64,000 nucleotides of DNA from Bradyrhizobium guangxiense (GCF_004114915.1 NZ_CP022219.1:4246501-4310500), one strand, 5' to 3'; positions 8,085 through 17,660 are shown, counted from the first letter of the stretch. Numbers and translations are program-made. Notes: generated by a model not told the origin, from the sequence alone.

Positions 8085-9983
8085 TTGCAGCGGGTAGTGA
8101 CTAGACGCGTTCAGATCCTGGTGGCACTCGTCCTCACCGCGCTGTGGGGGGCGGGCATCTATGCCGCCCATGCAGGCGGCCATCTGCGCTTTCTCGATCG
8201 TCTCGAAGCAACGCTGACCGACTGGCGGACCCAAATCCGCGGCGTGCAGCGTCCGCCGGATATCGTCACCATCATTGCGATCGACGATACCGTGGTGAAG
8301 CGCGGCGGCAGCTATCCGCTTCCGCGCGCCGACCTCGCCCGCGTCGTCGACACCATCGTGCAATTCAAGCCGAAGGTCGTCGCGATCGATCTCCTGCTCG
8401 TCGACCGCAGCGCCGCGATCGGCGACGCCACGCTGGCCAACACGCTCGCCACCGCCCCCATGGTGCTCGCCGCTGCCGCGATCTTTTCCAGCGCCAGCGA
8501 GACCGTAGAGGCCAGCAGCCAGGGGCCCCTCGCCGTGCTGCCGCAGGCCGAACGTTTCCTGCTGCCGCTGCCGGCATTCGCCGATCACGCCGAGGTCGGG
8601 GTCGTCAACGTCGCGACGGGGCAGTCAGGATCGCCGCTCTCGGTGCCGATGCTGTTCCGGACGGCCGACAAGGTCGAGCTGTCGTTCCCCTTGCGGGTCG
8701 CCCCCCGCGCGCTCGACAAGCCGCTGACGATCGCGCCGGACCATCTCATGCTCGGCGAGCGCGCGGTGCCGACCGACACCGATTTCGCGCTGCCGATCAC
8801 CTATTACGGTCCGCGACGCACCATCCGCACCGTCAGCGCACAGAGCATCTTCGACGGCACGCTCGATCGCGCGGCGATCGAGAACCGGATCGTCGTGATC
8901 GGCGCCGCGGTCGCCGGCGGCGGCGACTTCTATCCGACCCCGTTCGATTCCCTGATGCCCGGCGTCGAGGTGGTGTCGACCGCAATCACGCATCTGGTTG
9001 CCGGCGACGGCATCGTGCGCGACCACAGGGTTCATATCGCCGATGCCCTCACCGCGATCCTGCTGCCGCTGCTCCTGGTTGGTTTGCTCGCCTGGCGGCG
9101 CAGCGCGCTCGGCATCATGACGGCGGCCGCGGTGATGATCGCCTGGGCCGGACTCAATGCGTTCGCGTTCACCCATGGCGTCTGGCTGAACGCAGCGACC
9201 ACGCTCGCCGCCGCAGTGCCCCCAGTTGCGATCTTTGCCGGCGTCCAGCTCTGGGCCGGAGGCCGCCGCACACAATATCTTGCAGCCAAGAGCAGGTCGC
9301 TTGCCCAGTTCCAGGCACCTGCGATGCAGGAATGGCTGGCGCGCGATCCCAATTTCCTGTCCAAGCCCGTGCGGCAGAACGCAGCCGTGGTCTTCATCGA
9401 TCTCTCAGGCTTCACGGCCCTGAGCGAGCAGACCGATCCGGATGCCGTCCAGGAGATCCTGAAGACATTTCACGCACTGATCGACAAGACCGCGGTCGAT
9501 TGCGGCGGCACCATCACCGGCTTTCTCGGCGACGGCGCCATGATCCTGTTCGGGCTTCCGGGCGCGATGCCCGACGATTCGGCCCGCGCGCTGAAATGTG
9601 CGATCGACCTGCATCGCGGCGTGGAACGCTGGATCGCCTCGCTGCCATCGGCGATCGGCGATCGGCTCGGCTTCAAGATCGGCGCGCATTTCGGCGAGAT
9701 CGTCGCCTCCCGCCTCGGCGAAAGTCACCAGCACATCACGGCGACGGGCGACACCGTCAACGTCGCGAGCCGGCTGATGGAGGTGGCCGTCCAGAACGGC
9801 GCGCAGCTCGCGCTGAGCGATACGTTGCTGGATGCGGCCGACTTCCACGGCGCTCCCGACGGCATTGTGTCGGGCCCCCTGCTCGCCCGCGTCCGCGGCC
9901 GCTCGGGCGTCGTCACCGTGTGGTTCTGGCGCGACCACGGCGGGCCGAGGCAGGACGCGGCCGAGGCCGAGGCCATCAACTAA
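8085..9983 (+). CDS. CHASE2-domain class III adenylate/guanylate cyclase
   Basis: A 632-residue membrane cyclase. An N-terminal membrane segment leads to an extracytoplasmic CHASE2 sensor domain (about 30-300), three membrane segments (about 315-390) and a cytoplasmic cyclase homology domain (about 430-620). Catalytic features include VVFIDLSGFTALSEQ, with a metal-binding Asp, FLGDGAMILFG and TGDTVNVASRL. The start is TTG 8085 (weak AAGAAG site before it) or GTG 8097; there is no ATG near. It follows the FecR-domain gene and is convergent with a glycosyltransferase gene. It should make cAMP (or cGMP) in response to a periplasmic signal. Confidence 0.92.
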   Translation: MQRVVTRRVQILVALVLTALWGAGIYAAHAGGHLRFLDRLEATLTDWRTQIRGVQRPPDIVTIIAIDDTVVKRGGSYPLPRADLARVVDTIVQFKPKVVAIDLLLVDRSAAIGDATLANTLATAPMVLAAAAIFSSASETVEASSQGPLAVLPQAERFLLPLPAFADHAEVGVVNVATGQSGSPLSVPMLFRTADKVELSFPLRVAPRALDKPLTIAPDHLMLGERAVPTDTDFALPITYYGPRRTIRTVSAQSIFDGTLDRAAIENRIVVIGAAVAGGGDFYPTPFDSLMPGVEVVSTAITHLVAGDGIVRDHRVHIADALTAILLPLLLVGLLAWRRSALGIMTAAAVMIAWAGLNAFAFTHGVWLNAATTLAAAVPPVAIFAGVQLWAGGRRTQYLAAKSRSLAQFQAPAMQEWLARDPNFLSKPVRQNAAVVFIDLSGFTALSEQTDPDAVQEILKTFHALIDKTAVDCGGTITGFLGDGAMILFGLPGAMPDDSARALKCAIDLHRGVERWIASLPSAIGDRLGFKIGAHFGEIVASRLGESHQHITATGDTVNVASRLMEVAVQNGAQLALSDTLLDAADFHGAPDGIVSGPLLARVRGRSGVVTVWFWRDHGGPRQDAAEAEAIN

Positions 9984-10058
9984 TAGTCATTGCTGCACGC
10001 CACGCACTCCGCCGTCGTTCCCGAGTCCGCTGGGACGACAGCGTGGAGGAGTTGAGGC

Positions 10059-11561
10059 CTACCTTGCCTCCGGCGGCGGCGAGCGGTCGAGCACGTCGCC
10101 CTTGGCACCCTCCAGCAGATCGATGCCGTAGGTCTCGACCACCAGCGGGCCGCGCTTGCGCTGCAATTGCGCAACCTGCGTGACCTTCGCAAAGAGGTCG
10201 TTGAGGACGGGATGACCGTCGGGGCGCAGCTCGTCGACATAGAGCAGCTTGCCCGCAAGCAGCTTTGGATCCGGCTCGCTCATGTTGACCCAGCGGATGC
10301 GCTGGTTCTGCTGCGCCACGCAGGTGCCGCGCGGCAAGTAGAAGGCGAGCCAGGCCGTGGTGCCGTAGTCCTGCGCGAGCACACAGGTCGCGCCATGGCG
10401 CGCGCGCACCGCTTCGATTCCCGCAGCGAGCTCGCGCCAGCCGACGCCGACGCTGCGCACGGTGGCGTCGCGGCGATGGCCGGACAGCCAGCCGGTATTG
10501 GCCTGCACGATCAGGGCTGCAAACATCACGATGCCGGTGGGCGCCGCCCAGCGCAGGCAGAAATCCGCGAGGCGCCGCGCGCGCGGCTTCCACTGCACGA
10601 GATTGGCCGCGGCCGCCGCCGCAACGACGAAGGGCGGATAGACCGGCGCAAACCAGTTGGCCTCGACACGGGCATGCAGCGAATGCCAGACGAAATAGGC
10701 GACGATGGTCCAGAACATCGCCTCGATCAGCACGCGCGAGGCCGGCGCGCCGGCCCGGTGCCAGGTCAACGCGTGCAGGCCCATCGCGCCGAGGATGAAG
10801 ACGAGCGGGGTTGCGAACGCAATCTGGGTCGGGATCAGCTCGGCGATGAAGACCGGACGGAAGTCTTCAATCTTGGCGCGACCGAGCTGCTTTGCGAACG
10901 ACACCCATTGATGGTCCGCATTCCAGAGGATCACCGGCGCGAACAGGGCCAGCGCAACGAGGCCGCCGAGATAGGGCCAGGGCGAGAGGAACCAGCGCCT
11001 GAGTTCCGGCACGAACACGAGCCAGATCAGGATCGCAGCGCCAAAGAACATCGCGGTGTATTTCGACAGCAGCGCCGCACCGACCGCGGCGCCGACCGCG
11101 AGCCACCAGATGCCGCGGCCGGTCTGCAGCACTTTTGCGAGGAAGAACAGCACGAAGCTGGAGGCGACCAGCAGCGGCGCATCGGGCGTCACGATCAGCG
11201 TGCCGACGGAGGCCATCATCGTCACGTTGAGCAGGATGGCGCTGGTCGCAGCCACGCGCATGTCCGCGAACAGGATCGCGGCCGAGCGATAGACCGCATA
11301 GCTCATCGGCAGCGCCAGCAGTATCGAGACCAGACGGACGCCGAGCTCGGTGTCGCCCGCGATCATGGTGCCGGCGCGGATCACGTAGGCGACCATCGGC
11401 GGGTGGTCGTAATAGCCCCCGGCGAGGTTGCTCGACCACATCCAGTAATAGGCTTCGTCGAAGGTGATCGGCGTGAACGCGGCTGCGACCAGCCGCAGCG
11501 CCACCAGCGCGAGAATCAGCAGCGCAGTGTTGCGGACGATCCGCGCGTCAGCTCCGCCCAT
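10059..11561 (-). CDS. GT39-type polytopic glycosyltransferase (ArnT/PMT-like)
   Basis: A 500-residue inner-membrane protein with about 10-12 membrane segments in the first 370 residues. ITFDEAYYWMWSSNLAGGYY carries the Asp-Glu typical of polyprenyl-phosphate-sugar-dependent GT-C enzymes, followed by DHPPMVAY. The C-terminal part from about 375 is soluble, with AQDYGTTAWLAFYLP. Such enzymes move a sugar from an undecaprenyl-phosphate carrier to lipid or protein outside the membrane. The upstream gene, 6 bases away, encodes a dolichyl-phosphate-mannose-synthase-like enzyme that could supply the lipid-linked sugar, so the two form a coherent pathway operon. The acceptor is unknown. Confidence 0.9.
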   Translation of the reverse strand: MGGADARIVRNTALLILALVALRLVAAAFTPITFDEAYYWMWSSNLAGGYYDHPPMVAYVIRAGTMIAGDTELGVRLVSILLALPMSYAVYRSAAILFADMRVAATSAILLNVTMMASVGTLIVTPDAPLLVASSFVLFFLAKVLQTGRGIWWLAVGAAVGAALLSKYTAMFFGAAILIWLVFVPELRRWFLSPWPYLGGLVALALFAPVILWNADHQWVSFAKQLGRAKIEDFRPVFIAELIPTQIAFATPLVFILGAMGLHALTWHRAGAPASRVLIEAMFWTIVAYFVWHSLHARVEANWFAPVYPPFVVAAAAAANLVQWKPRARRLADFCLRWAAPTGIVMFAALIVQANTGWLSGHRRDATVRSVGVGWRELAAGIEAVRARHGATCVLAQDYGTTAWLAFYLPRGTCVAQQNQRIRWVNMSEPDPKLLAGKLLYVDELRPDGHPVLNDLFAKVTQVAQLQRKRGPLVVETYGIDLLEGAKGDVLDRSPPPEAR

Positions 11562-11567
11562 CTCGCA

Positions 11568-12701
11568 CTATTTCTTGCGCCAGACGAACAGGCCTGACAT
11601 CGCGTAGTTCCACACCACGCCCATCAGCGCTCCCGCCATGCCGGCCAACCACCAGATCGGCTCCTGGTCGTACACCGAGAAGGCAACGCCGACATTGGCG
11701 AGCAGGCCGACGCTGCACACGATGTAGAAAGCGATCAGGCCGCGCAGCAGCGCAAAACCCTTCAGGCGCTGGTCGCGATAGGTGAGGAAGTTGTTGAGGA
11801 CGAAATTGCTGGTCATGGCGACGATGGCACCGGCGGCCTGCGCCTCCGCGAACGGCGCCTTGAACAGCTGAAGTCCGATGAACAGCGTGGTGAGATGCAC
11901 CACAAGGCCGATGCCGCCGACCATCGCGAACAGGACGAAACGCAGCGAAACGATGTCGTTGGTCAGCTTGGCGAGCACGAGACCGAGGAAGTCGAGCGCG
12001 ACCATGGAATCCAGCTTGCTCTCGCCGTGCTGGCGCGCGCCGAACGTGTAGGGAATCTCGACCGCCCGCAAGCTGCCATGCGCGGTCGCGACGACGTCGA
12101 GCAGGATCTTGAAGCCGTGCACCGACAGTTTCGGCGCGAGCTGCTCGAACCGATCGCGGCGGATCATGAAAAATCCGCTCATGGGATCGGCGATCTCGAC
12201 CCGCAGCACCTTCTTGGCGACCTCGGTCGCCAGCGCGCTGGCGCCGGCGCGCTGCTTGTTGAAGCCCTCGCTCTTGTAGCCCTCGATGTAGCGGCTGCCG
12301 ACCACGAGGTCGGCCTCGTCGCTCGCGAGCAGCAACAGCATCTTCGGCAGCTGCGTCTCGTCGTGCTGGAGGTCGGCGTCGATCACGGCCACGAAGGGCG
12401 CGTTCGAGGCCAGGATACCCTCGATGCAGGCGCCGGACAGGCCGCGGCGGCCGATGCGGCGGACACAGCGCACGCGGTTGTCGCGCTGCCCCAGCGCGCG
12501 CACGACGTCCCAGGTGCCGTCGGGCGAATTGTCGTCGACGAACACGACTTCCCAGGCGACGTTGGCGAGCGTTGCCTCCAGGCGCCGGTACAGCACCATG
12601 ACATTGTCACGCTCGTTGAAGGTCGGGACGATGACCGACAGTTCCGGGCCCTCTTGAGCCTGCGGGGGAACGTCGGAGCCTGGTCTGATCGCTTCGTTCA
12701 T
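11568..12701 (-). CDS. GT2 polyprenyl-phosphate sugar transferase with GtrA-like membrane domain
   Basis: A 377-residue two-domain protein. The N-terminal GT2 domain (about 20-240) has LSVIVPTFNERDNV, the nucleotide-sugar-binding VVFVDDNSPDGTW, and DADLQHDE as the DxD-type metal site, as in DPM1-like dolichyl-phosphate mannosyltransferases. The C-terminal GtrA-like domain (about 250-377) has four membrane segments and ends in WNYAMSGLFVWRKK. It probably makes and helps flip an undecaprenyl-phosphate sugar used by the GT39 enzyme encoded 6 bases downstream. ATG 12701 (MNEAIRPGSD) was chosen over an upstream start at 12725. Confidence 0.92.
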   Translation of the reverse strand: MNEAIRPGSDVPPQAQEGPELSVIVPTFNERDNVMVLYRRLEATLANVAWEVVFVDDNSPDGTWDVVRALGQRDNRVRCVRRIGRRGLSGACIEGILASNAPFVAVIDADLQHDETQLPKMLLLLASDEADLVVGSRYIEGYKSEGFNKQRAGASALATEVAKKVLRVEIADPMSGFFMIRRDRFEQLAPKLSVHGFKILLDVVATAHGSLRAVEIPYTFGARQHGESKLDSMVALDFLGLVLAKLTNDIVSLRFVLFAMVGGIGLVVHLTTLFIGLQLFKAPFAEAQAAGAIVAMTSNFVLNNFLTYRDQRLKGFALLRGLIAFYIVCSVGLLANVGVAFSVYDQEPIWWLAGMAGALMGVVWNYAMSGLFVWRKK

Positions 12702-12958
12702 GACGGCAGCGTATATCTGCCGCATCCTGCGCTGCCAAGCCGGGGGATCTGTGGGAAACGACCCAAAAGGGGTCCCAAAATGCCAACGACCCCGGAACGG
12801 CGGGCTGCGCGTACATCCGGCGCAAGCCTTAAGCTATTCCAAGGTCGTCCCAGCGCCGGAGTTTTCGCTCAACGGCGCCGTTAGAAGCTAGATAGGAGCG
12901 GCAAGGCCGCTCCGCAAGGGGGCGAAAAACACGATTTTCGCGCCCTCGGTTTCTCGCC

Positions 12959-13162
12959 CTATTGGTTCGGCACTTCCCGAATGATCGGCCCGCGTGGCGC
13001 CGGCGCGGCGGGGGCTGCGGGCGCCGCAGCCGGGGCCGGTTCGACCTTCGCCGGTTTGGGCGGCTTGCCGTATTGGCCGATCGGCCCGAACACGACGGCG
13101 ACTGCAAGCACGATCGCGGCAACGATCGCGCCCAAAATGCCCCCCACCGACTCAGACGCCAT
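12959..13162 (-). CDS. Small membrane protein with Pro/Ala-rich tail, function unknown
   Basis: The 67-residue product has one membrane segment (about 7-25, GGILGAIVAAIVLAVAVVFG) and a cytoplasmic or periplasmic tail rich in Pro and Ala. ATG 13162 (MASESVGG) gives the membrane segment directly at the N-terminus; the upstream extension reads as non-coding. The region between it and the glycosyltransferase pair (12702-12958) holds only a GGAGCGGC-AAG-GCCGCTCC hairpin (12895-12913). No family was recognised. Confidence 0.55.
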   Translation of the reverse strand: MASESVGGILGAIVAAIVLAVAVVFGPIGQYGKPPKPAKVEPAPAAAPAAPAAPAPRGPIIREVPNQ

Positions 13163-13309
13163 TGGAAATCCACCCCTGTTCCAGATGCGCGCTGTGATAC
13201 CACGGATGCGCGAGGCGCCGGAAGGCCTTGGGGCGAGTAGCGAATGGCGAGTGGCGAATGAGGAAGACCCGTTTTCTCGCCCTATTCGCGATTGGCCATT
13301 CGCCACTCC

Positions 13310-13687
13310 CTACTTCGCTGGCGGCCTGTGCTTGACGAAGGCCGTCACGATGTCCTTCTGCGCGGACTCCACCGCCCTGTTCGCGGTCGCGAGATGGGCG
13401 CCGGCATCGATGCCGGGATATTGCGTGGTGAGATAGTCGAGCAGCGCCACCCGGTAATATTGCCGCTCCGAAGGGCAGGCGCCCGCGACCGAGCGGCCAA
13501 AATCTTGTTCAGTCATTCCCTGATTGCTGTCGCGCGAATATTCCCGCGCCAGGCAATGCCAATAATCGTCACGGCCCTGTTGGGCGAGCTTCTGCGCACC
13601 CTTCGCATCGTCGTCCGCCATGCCTGAAGACGTCATGGCAGCAGTTGTCATCACGACGAGCGCCGCTCCCATCATCAGCATCCGCAT
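13310..13687 (-). CDS. Secreted hypothetical protein
   Basis: A 125-residue protein with a signal peptide (MRMLMMGAALVVMTTAAMTS, cleavage about residue 23-25) and a helical mature part containing two Cys (HCLAREY and GACPSERQYY). ATG 13687 has GGGAG about 8 bases upstream. No family was recognised. It is divergent from the DUF72 gene. The charged helical mature domain and two cysteines suggest a small periplasmic protein. Confidence 0.7.
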   Translation of the reverse strand: MRMLMMGAALVVMTTAAMTSSGMADDDAKGAQKLAQQGRDDYWHCLAREYSRDSNQGMTEQDFGRSVAGACPSERQYYRVALLDYLTTQYPGIDAGAHLATANRAVESAQKDIVTAFVKHRPPAK

Positions 13688-13791
13688 CTTGCTCTCCCTT
13701 GTCGCAGATCGCACTGCCGAGCTTAGACTGGAGGCGAGAACTGGCCAATCACATCTCGTTTGACTAGGATGGAGTCATCCCTCCCCCGTCG

Positions 13792-14628
13792 ATGCGAGAT
13801 CCTCCCGTGGCCAAAGCAAAAACCGCGTCCAAAAAATCCGGCAACATCTTCATCGGCATCGGCGGCTGGACCTTCGAGCCCTGGCGGGGCGTGTTCTATC
13901 CGGAGAAGCTGGCACAGGCAAAGGAGCTGTCCTACGCGGCCTCGAAGCTCACCTCGATCGAGATCAACGGCACCTATTACGGCTCGCAGAAGCCGGAGAG
14001 CTTTCGCAAATGGGCGAGCGAGGTGCCCGAGGGTTTCGTGTTCTCGGTGAAGGGGCCGCGCTTCGCCACCAACCGCCGCGTGCTGGCGGAAGCCGGCGAC
14101 TCCATCAAGCGGTTCTATGATTCCGGCGTGCTGGAACTCGGCGATCATCTCGGGCCGGTGCTGTGGCAGTTCGCGCCCACCAAGAAATTCGACGGCGCCG
14201 ATTTCGGCAAGTTCCTCGAGCTGCTGCCGCGCAAGCTCGAGGGACGCGCACTCCGCCATGTCGTCGAGGTTCGCCACGACAGTTTTTGCACGCCGGATTT
14301 CGTGGCGCTGATCCGCGAGTTCGAGACGCCTGTGGTATTCGCAGAGCACGGCAAATATCCAGCCATTGCCGACGTCGCCGGCGACTTTGTCTATGCCCGG
14401 CTTCAGAAGGGCAATGACGAGATCAAGACGTGCTACCCGCCGAAACAGCTCGACGCTTGGGCCGAGCGCTTTCAGGCTTGGGCCTCCGGCAGTGAACCGG
14501 ACGATCTGCCGAAAGTTGACAAGGCGAAACCGAAGAAGGAGCCACGCGACGTGTTCGCCTACGTCATTCACGAGGGCAAGGTGCGCGCACCGGCCGGCGC
14601 CATGGAACTGATCGCGCGGGTGAGCTGA
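13792..14628 (+). CDS. DUF72 family protein (YecE-like)
   Basis: A 278-residue protein of the DUF72/YecE TIM-barrel-like family. The start of the domain, IFIGIGGWTFEPWRGVFYP, the INGTYYGSQKPESFRKW segment and FVFSVKGPRF are characteristic, and the length is normal. The function is not established for the family. The start may be ATG 13792 or GTG 13807; neither has a clear ribosome site. A DUF488 gene begins 7 bases after the stop. DUF72 and DUF488 genes are frequent neighbours, suggesting joint function, perhaps with nucleic acid or metabolite repair, which is speculative. Confidence 0.88.
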   Translation: MRDPPVAKAKTASKKSGNIFIGIGGWTFEPWRGVFYPEKLAQAKELSYAASKLTSIEINGTYYGSQKPESFRKWASEVPEGFVFSVKGPRFATNRRVLAEAGDSIKRFYDSGVLELGDHLGPVLWQFAPTKKFDGADFGKFLELLPRKLEGRALRHVVEVRHDSFCTPDFVALIREFETPVVFAEHGKYPAIADVAGDFVYARLQKGNDEIKTCYPPKQLDAWAERFQAWASGSEPDDLPKVDKAKPKKEPRDVFAYVIHEGKVRAPAGAMELIARVS

Positions 14629-14635
14629 GGTGTTC

Positions 14636-15097
14636 ATGGCAAAAGCCAAGAAGCTCTTCACCATCGGTTATGAGCAGACGCCGCCCAAGGCGGTGCTGGA
14701 CGAGCTGCAAGAGGCCGGCGTCAAGCTCGTGGTCGACGTGCGGGCGGTGACGTCGTCGCGGCGGCCGGGCTTCTCCAAGAAGCAGCTGTCGGCAGGGCTC
14801 GACGAACGCGGCATCGCCTATGTCCACCTCGCCGCGCTCGGCACGCCGAAGGAGGGCCGCCTCGCCGCGCGCAGCGGACAGTACGAGGTGCTGGAGAAGA
14901 TCTTCTCAAAGCACCTGAAGACGCCCGAGGCCAGGGAAGCGATGGACGAGCTCTCGGCACTAGTGAAGAAGGCTGGCCCGGTGTGCCTGCTCTGCTACGA
15001 GCGCGACCACACCCATTGCCATCGCCAGATGATCGCGGAGATTATCGAGGAGCGTGATGGCGTTGCGGTGAAGAATCTGGCAGGGCGCCAGGCCTGA
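14636..15097 (+). CDS. DUF488 family protein
   Basis: A 153-residue protein of the DUF488 family. KLFTIGYEQTPPKAVLDELQ opens the domain, VVDVRAVTSSRRPGFSKKQL follows, and the conserved Cys/His cluster LLCYERDHTHCHRQMI is present near the C-terminus. That cluster looks like a metal or catalytic site. ATG 14636 was preferred over GTG 14630. It is probably co-transcribed with the DUF72 gene. The biochemical role is unknown. Confidence 0.88.
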   Translation: MAKAKKLFTIGYEQTPPKAVLDELQEAGVKLVVDVRAVTSSRRPGFSKKQLSAGLDERGIAYVHLAALGTPKEGRLAARSGQYEVLEKIFSKHLKTPEAREAMDELSALVKKAGPVCLLCYERDHTHCHRQMIAEIIEERDGVAVKNLAGRQA

Positions 15098-15099
15098 GC

Positions 15100-15178
15100 G
15101 TCGTTCCGGGGCAGCCGGAAGGGCTGAACCCGGAACCTCGAGATTCTGGGTTCAGGCTGACGCGCGCCCCGGAATGAC
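15100..15178. repeat. Dispersed palindromic repeat (ATTCCGGGG family)
   Basis: About 79 bases between the DUF488 and phzF stop codons, made of two inverted halves around a CTCGAGATT centre and ending CGCGCCCCGGAATGAC. It lies between convergent genes and may also act as a bidirectional terminator hairpin. Confidence 0.8.
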
Positions 15179-15180
15179 AA

Positions 15181-16095
15181 TCAGCCCCCCCCCGCCAGCC
15201 TCAACGTCCCCTCCATCATCGGCACGCAGCTGCCGCCGACATGGGCCGAGACGATCTTGCCGCCCTGCTTGCGCACGCGGGTCGAGAGAATGCTCGGCCG
15301 GCCCATGTCAAAACCCTGGCCGACGATGAGCTTCAGCTCGCCGTCACGCGCGGAATCGAGATCGGCGAACAGCGCAGCGGCAGCAACCGTGGCGCTGCCG
15401 GTCGCGGGGTCCTCGACCAGACCGCTTGCGCCGCGCATGAACATTCGCGCCTGGCGCTCGCAAGGCGTCTCCGCCGCCGGCACGTCGCGCGTATAGAACC
15501 ACACCGAACGGGCGCCATCGCGCGGCAGGCCCCTGCCGTAGGCTGCCGCATCCGGCCGGGCGCGCTTCAGCGCCTCGCGCGAATGCAGCTCCATCACCAG
15601 AAACGCGTTTCCGACGGTGACGATCTCAGGCTCGTGATTGTCTGTCCTGATGTCGTCCGCAACGAGCGAGATGCAGCTCGCGGCTTCGGCAGCCGACAGC
15701 CGCGAGAGCCGCTGTAGCGGCTGCGGCGCGGTGAGCTCGGTTCTGTTCACCCGGCCCTGCTCTCTCACGATCTCGACCGGCACGAGCCCGGCCTTCTCCT
15801 CGAACAGCAGACGCGGCTTCGGCTCCGTCGCCATCGAGGCGAGCACGAAGGCGGTGCCGACGTTGGGATGGCCCGCAAAGGCAATTTCCTGCACCGGCGT
15901 GAAGATGCGCACCTCCGCATCATGGGCCTTGTCGCGCGGCGGCAGCACGAAGGTGGTCTCGGAATAGTTGAACTCGGTCGCGATCGCCTGCATCTGCTGC
16001 GTCGTGAGCCCGCCAGCGTCGAGCACCACGGCGAGCTGGTTGCCACCGAAGGCGCGGTCGGTGAACACGTCGACGGTGATGTAGCGGCGCTGCAT
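15181..16095 (-). CDS. PhzF-family isomerase
   Basis: A 304-residue protein of the PhzF/DapF-like fold. The catalytic Glu lies in FNYSETTFVLPP (about residue 45), and both halves show the family glycine loops FAGHPNVGTAFVL and VEDPATGSATVAAAALF. The family includes the phenazine isomerase PhzF and many metabolic isomerases or epimerases. No other phenazine genes are present, so phenazine synthesis is not implied. ATG 16095 (MQRRYITVDVF) has GGGGGAG upstream. Nine consecutive C follow the stop position on the plus strand (15185-15193), inside the last codons. Confidence 0.9.
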   Translation of the reverse strand: MQRRYITVDVFTDRAFGGNQLAVVLDAGGLTTQQMQAIATEFNYSETTFVLPPRDKAHDAEVRIFTPVQEIAFAGHPNVGTAFVLASMATEPKPRLLFEEKAGLVPVEIVREQGRVNRTELTAPQPLQRLSRLSAAEAASCISLVADDIRTDNHEPEIVTVGNAFLVMELHSREALKRARPDAAAYGRGLPRDGARSVWFYTRDVPAAETPCERQARMFMRGASGLVEDPATGSATVAAAALFADLDSARDGELKLIVGQGFDMGRPSILSTRVRKQGGKIVSAHVGGSCVPMMEGTLRLAGGG

Positions 16096-16245
16096 CGTCA
16101 CTCCCCCATGCAAGTCGCGGCCGCAACCGGCCGCTTCGCCGGCACTCTACAGGCCGGCGATATCGCTCGTCATGCCCCAAAATTCGGAGCAATCGGAGCA
16201 ATCGCAGATGATGGCGAGAATTACGCGCAGCAGCGTGGGCGCGCG

Positions 16246-17556
16246 CTACCCCAATTGAAACACCGCCACCTTCTGCTCGTAGCCGCGCACCTCGACCTCG
16301 CCGAGCGCGACGGCATCGCTGCCGTCATCGCCAAGCGCCTCGCGCACGGTCGCGGAAATCAGCAGCTGCGAGCCGAACTCCTTGTTCAGTGCCTCCAGTC
16401 GCGAGGCGAAGTTCACGGTGTCGCCGATCACCGTGTACTCCTTGCGCCGGGGCGAGCCGATATTGCCGGCAACGACCTCGCCGAAATGGATGCCGATGCC
16501 AATGCGAAGCGGCCAGCTTGTCTCTGCGTTGATGCGATCCATTGCGCGCAGCATCTCGCGGCCCGCGGCGACCGCACGCTGCGCGGCGTCGGAGGCCTCG
16601 AGCGGCGCGCCGAACAGCGCGAGAAAGCCATCGCCGAGAAACTTGTTGACGATGCCGCCGTGGCGGTCGAGGACGTCGACCAGCACCGCGAAGGCGCCGT
16701 CGAGCCGGTCGACCACCTGCTGCGGGGTGCGCGACTGCGCGCCGGCGGTGAAGCCGCGGAAGTCGACGAACATCACCGCGACGCGGCGGACGTCACCGCC
16801 CCCGCTGGTCTCCGCCGCCATCAAGCGCTCCACCACTTGCGGGGAGACGTGCTGGCCGAACAAATTGGTCACACGGTCGCGCGCGGTGGCGGCTGCGATG
16901 CTCGCGGCAAACTGGCGGCGCAGCCGAGCGCCGACCGCACCCGCCAGAGCGCCACAGATCAGGATCACGATGCTACGCACGGCGTGGAAATAGATCAGGG
17001 GATCGCCGGCTTCGTCAGCCGCGTTGTAGTACAGCGCGACGGCCAGAAGCCCAGCCGCGGCAACGAAACCTGTGAACGCAGAGAGCCAGAAATCGAGACG
17101 CAGCGTCGAGAGGATGACGAAGATGAAGTACATCAGCGGCACGGCGAAGCCGAGAGCCTGGCTTGGGCCCATGGTCCGGGTTTGCAGGATCAGGATCACC
17201 GTGGGCAGCGAAGTCTCGATCAGCGTGCCGACATAGCGCCTGATCACCGGCAGATCGCGATCGAGCCGGAGGTTCTTCCTGATCTGGGTGTGGACCCAGA
17301 CCTCGAACAGGATGAAGCCGCCGAGCAGGCCGTAGACATCGACAAGCCCTTCCGTTCCACGCCACACCCGGTTCACCACGGTGGGATCGATCAAATAGAT
17401 CGCGGTGAGCAGCACCATCATGACGCAGCCGGTCATGATCAGCGCCCGTACCCGGAGCAGCTCGGTGCGCAGCACCTCGCGTGTCAGCTCGCGCTCGAAA
17501 TCCTCCGATAGCACAGCGTGCTGCCGCGACTTCCTGCTCGCAAACCGGACCATCAT
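16246..17556 (-). CDS. Membrane-anchored class III adenylate/guanylate cyclase
   Basis: A 436-residue cyclase with about six membrane segments in the first 210 residues and a C-terminal cyclase domain (about 245-430). Catalytic features are VAVMFVDFRGFTAGAQ, FLGDGFLALFGAPL, HFGEVVAGNIGS and VIGDTVNFASRLEAL. The sensor is membrane-embedded and resembles no named domain I can identify. The start is ATG 17556 or the adjacent ATG 17553 with GGGGGA before it; the longer frame runs into a palindromic repeat and is not coding. It is the second membrane cyclase in the window, distinct in architecture from the CHASE2 enzyme. Confidence 0.92.
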   Translation of the reverse strand: MMVRFASRKSRQHAVLSEDFERELTREVLRTELLRVRALIMTGCVMMVLLTAIYLIDPTVVNRVWRGTEGLVDVYGLLGGFILFEVWVHTQIRKNLRLDRDLPVIRRYVGTLIETSLPTVILILQTRTMGPSQALGFAVPLMYFIFVILSTLRLDFWLSAFTGFVAAAGLLAVALYYNAADEAGDPLIYFHAVRSIVILICGALAGAVGARLRRQFAASIAAATARDRVTNLFGQHVSPQVVERLMAAETSGGGDVRRVAVMFVDFRGFTAGAQSRTPQQVVDRLDGAFAVLVDVLDRHGGIVNKFLGDGFLALFGAPLEASDAAQRAVAAGREMLRAMDRINAETSWPLRIGIGIHFGEVVAGNIGSPRRKEYTVIGDTVNFASRLEALNKEFGSQLLISATVREALGDDGSDAVALGEVEVRGYEQKVAVFQLG

Positions 17557-17563
17557 TCCCCCA

Positions 17564-17644
17564 GTCATTCCGGAGCGCGGCACAGCCGCGAATCCGGAAT
17601 CTCGAGATTCCGGGTTCGATGCTAGCGCATCGCCCCGGAATGAC
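17564..17644. repeat. Dispersed palindromic repeat (ATTCCGGGG family)
   Basis: An 81-base unit running from GTCATTCCGGAGCGCGG through a CTCGAGATTCCGG centre to CGCCCCGGAATGAC. It lies between the ABC permease stop and the cyclase start, so it is in the cyclase 5' region. Confidence 0.85.
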
Positions 17645-17660
17645 ATCGAGACAGTTTGCC

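Noticed and set aside
9984-10058. A dedicated terminator between the CHASE2 cyclase and the GT39 gene
   Set aside because: An imperfect GTCGTTCCC...GGGACGAC hairpin is present, but it has a bulge and no U-tract, so it was not listed.
15181-16095. Phenazine biosynthesis from the PhzF-like gene
   Set aside because: No other phz genes are present; the PhzF fold is widespread in unrelated metabolism.
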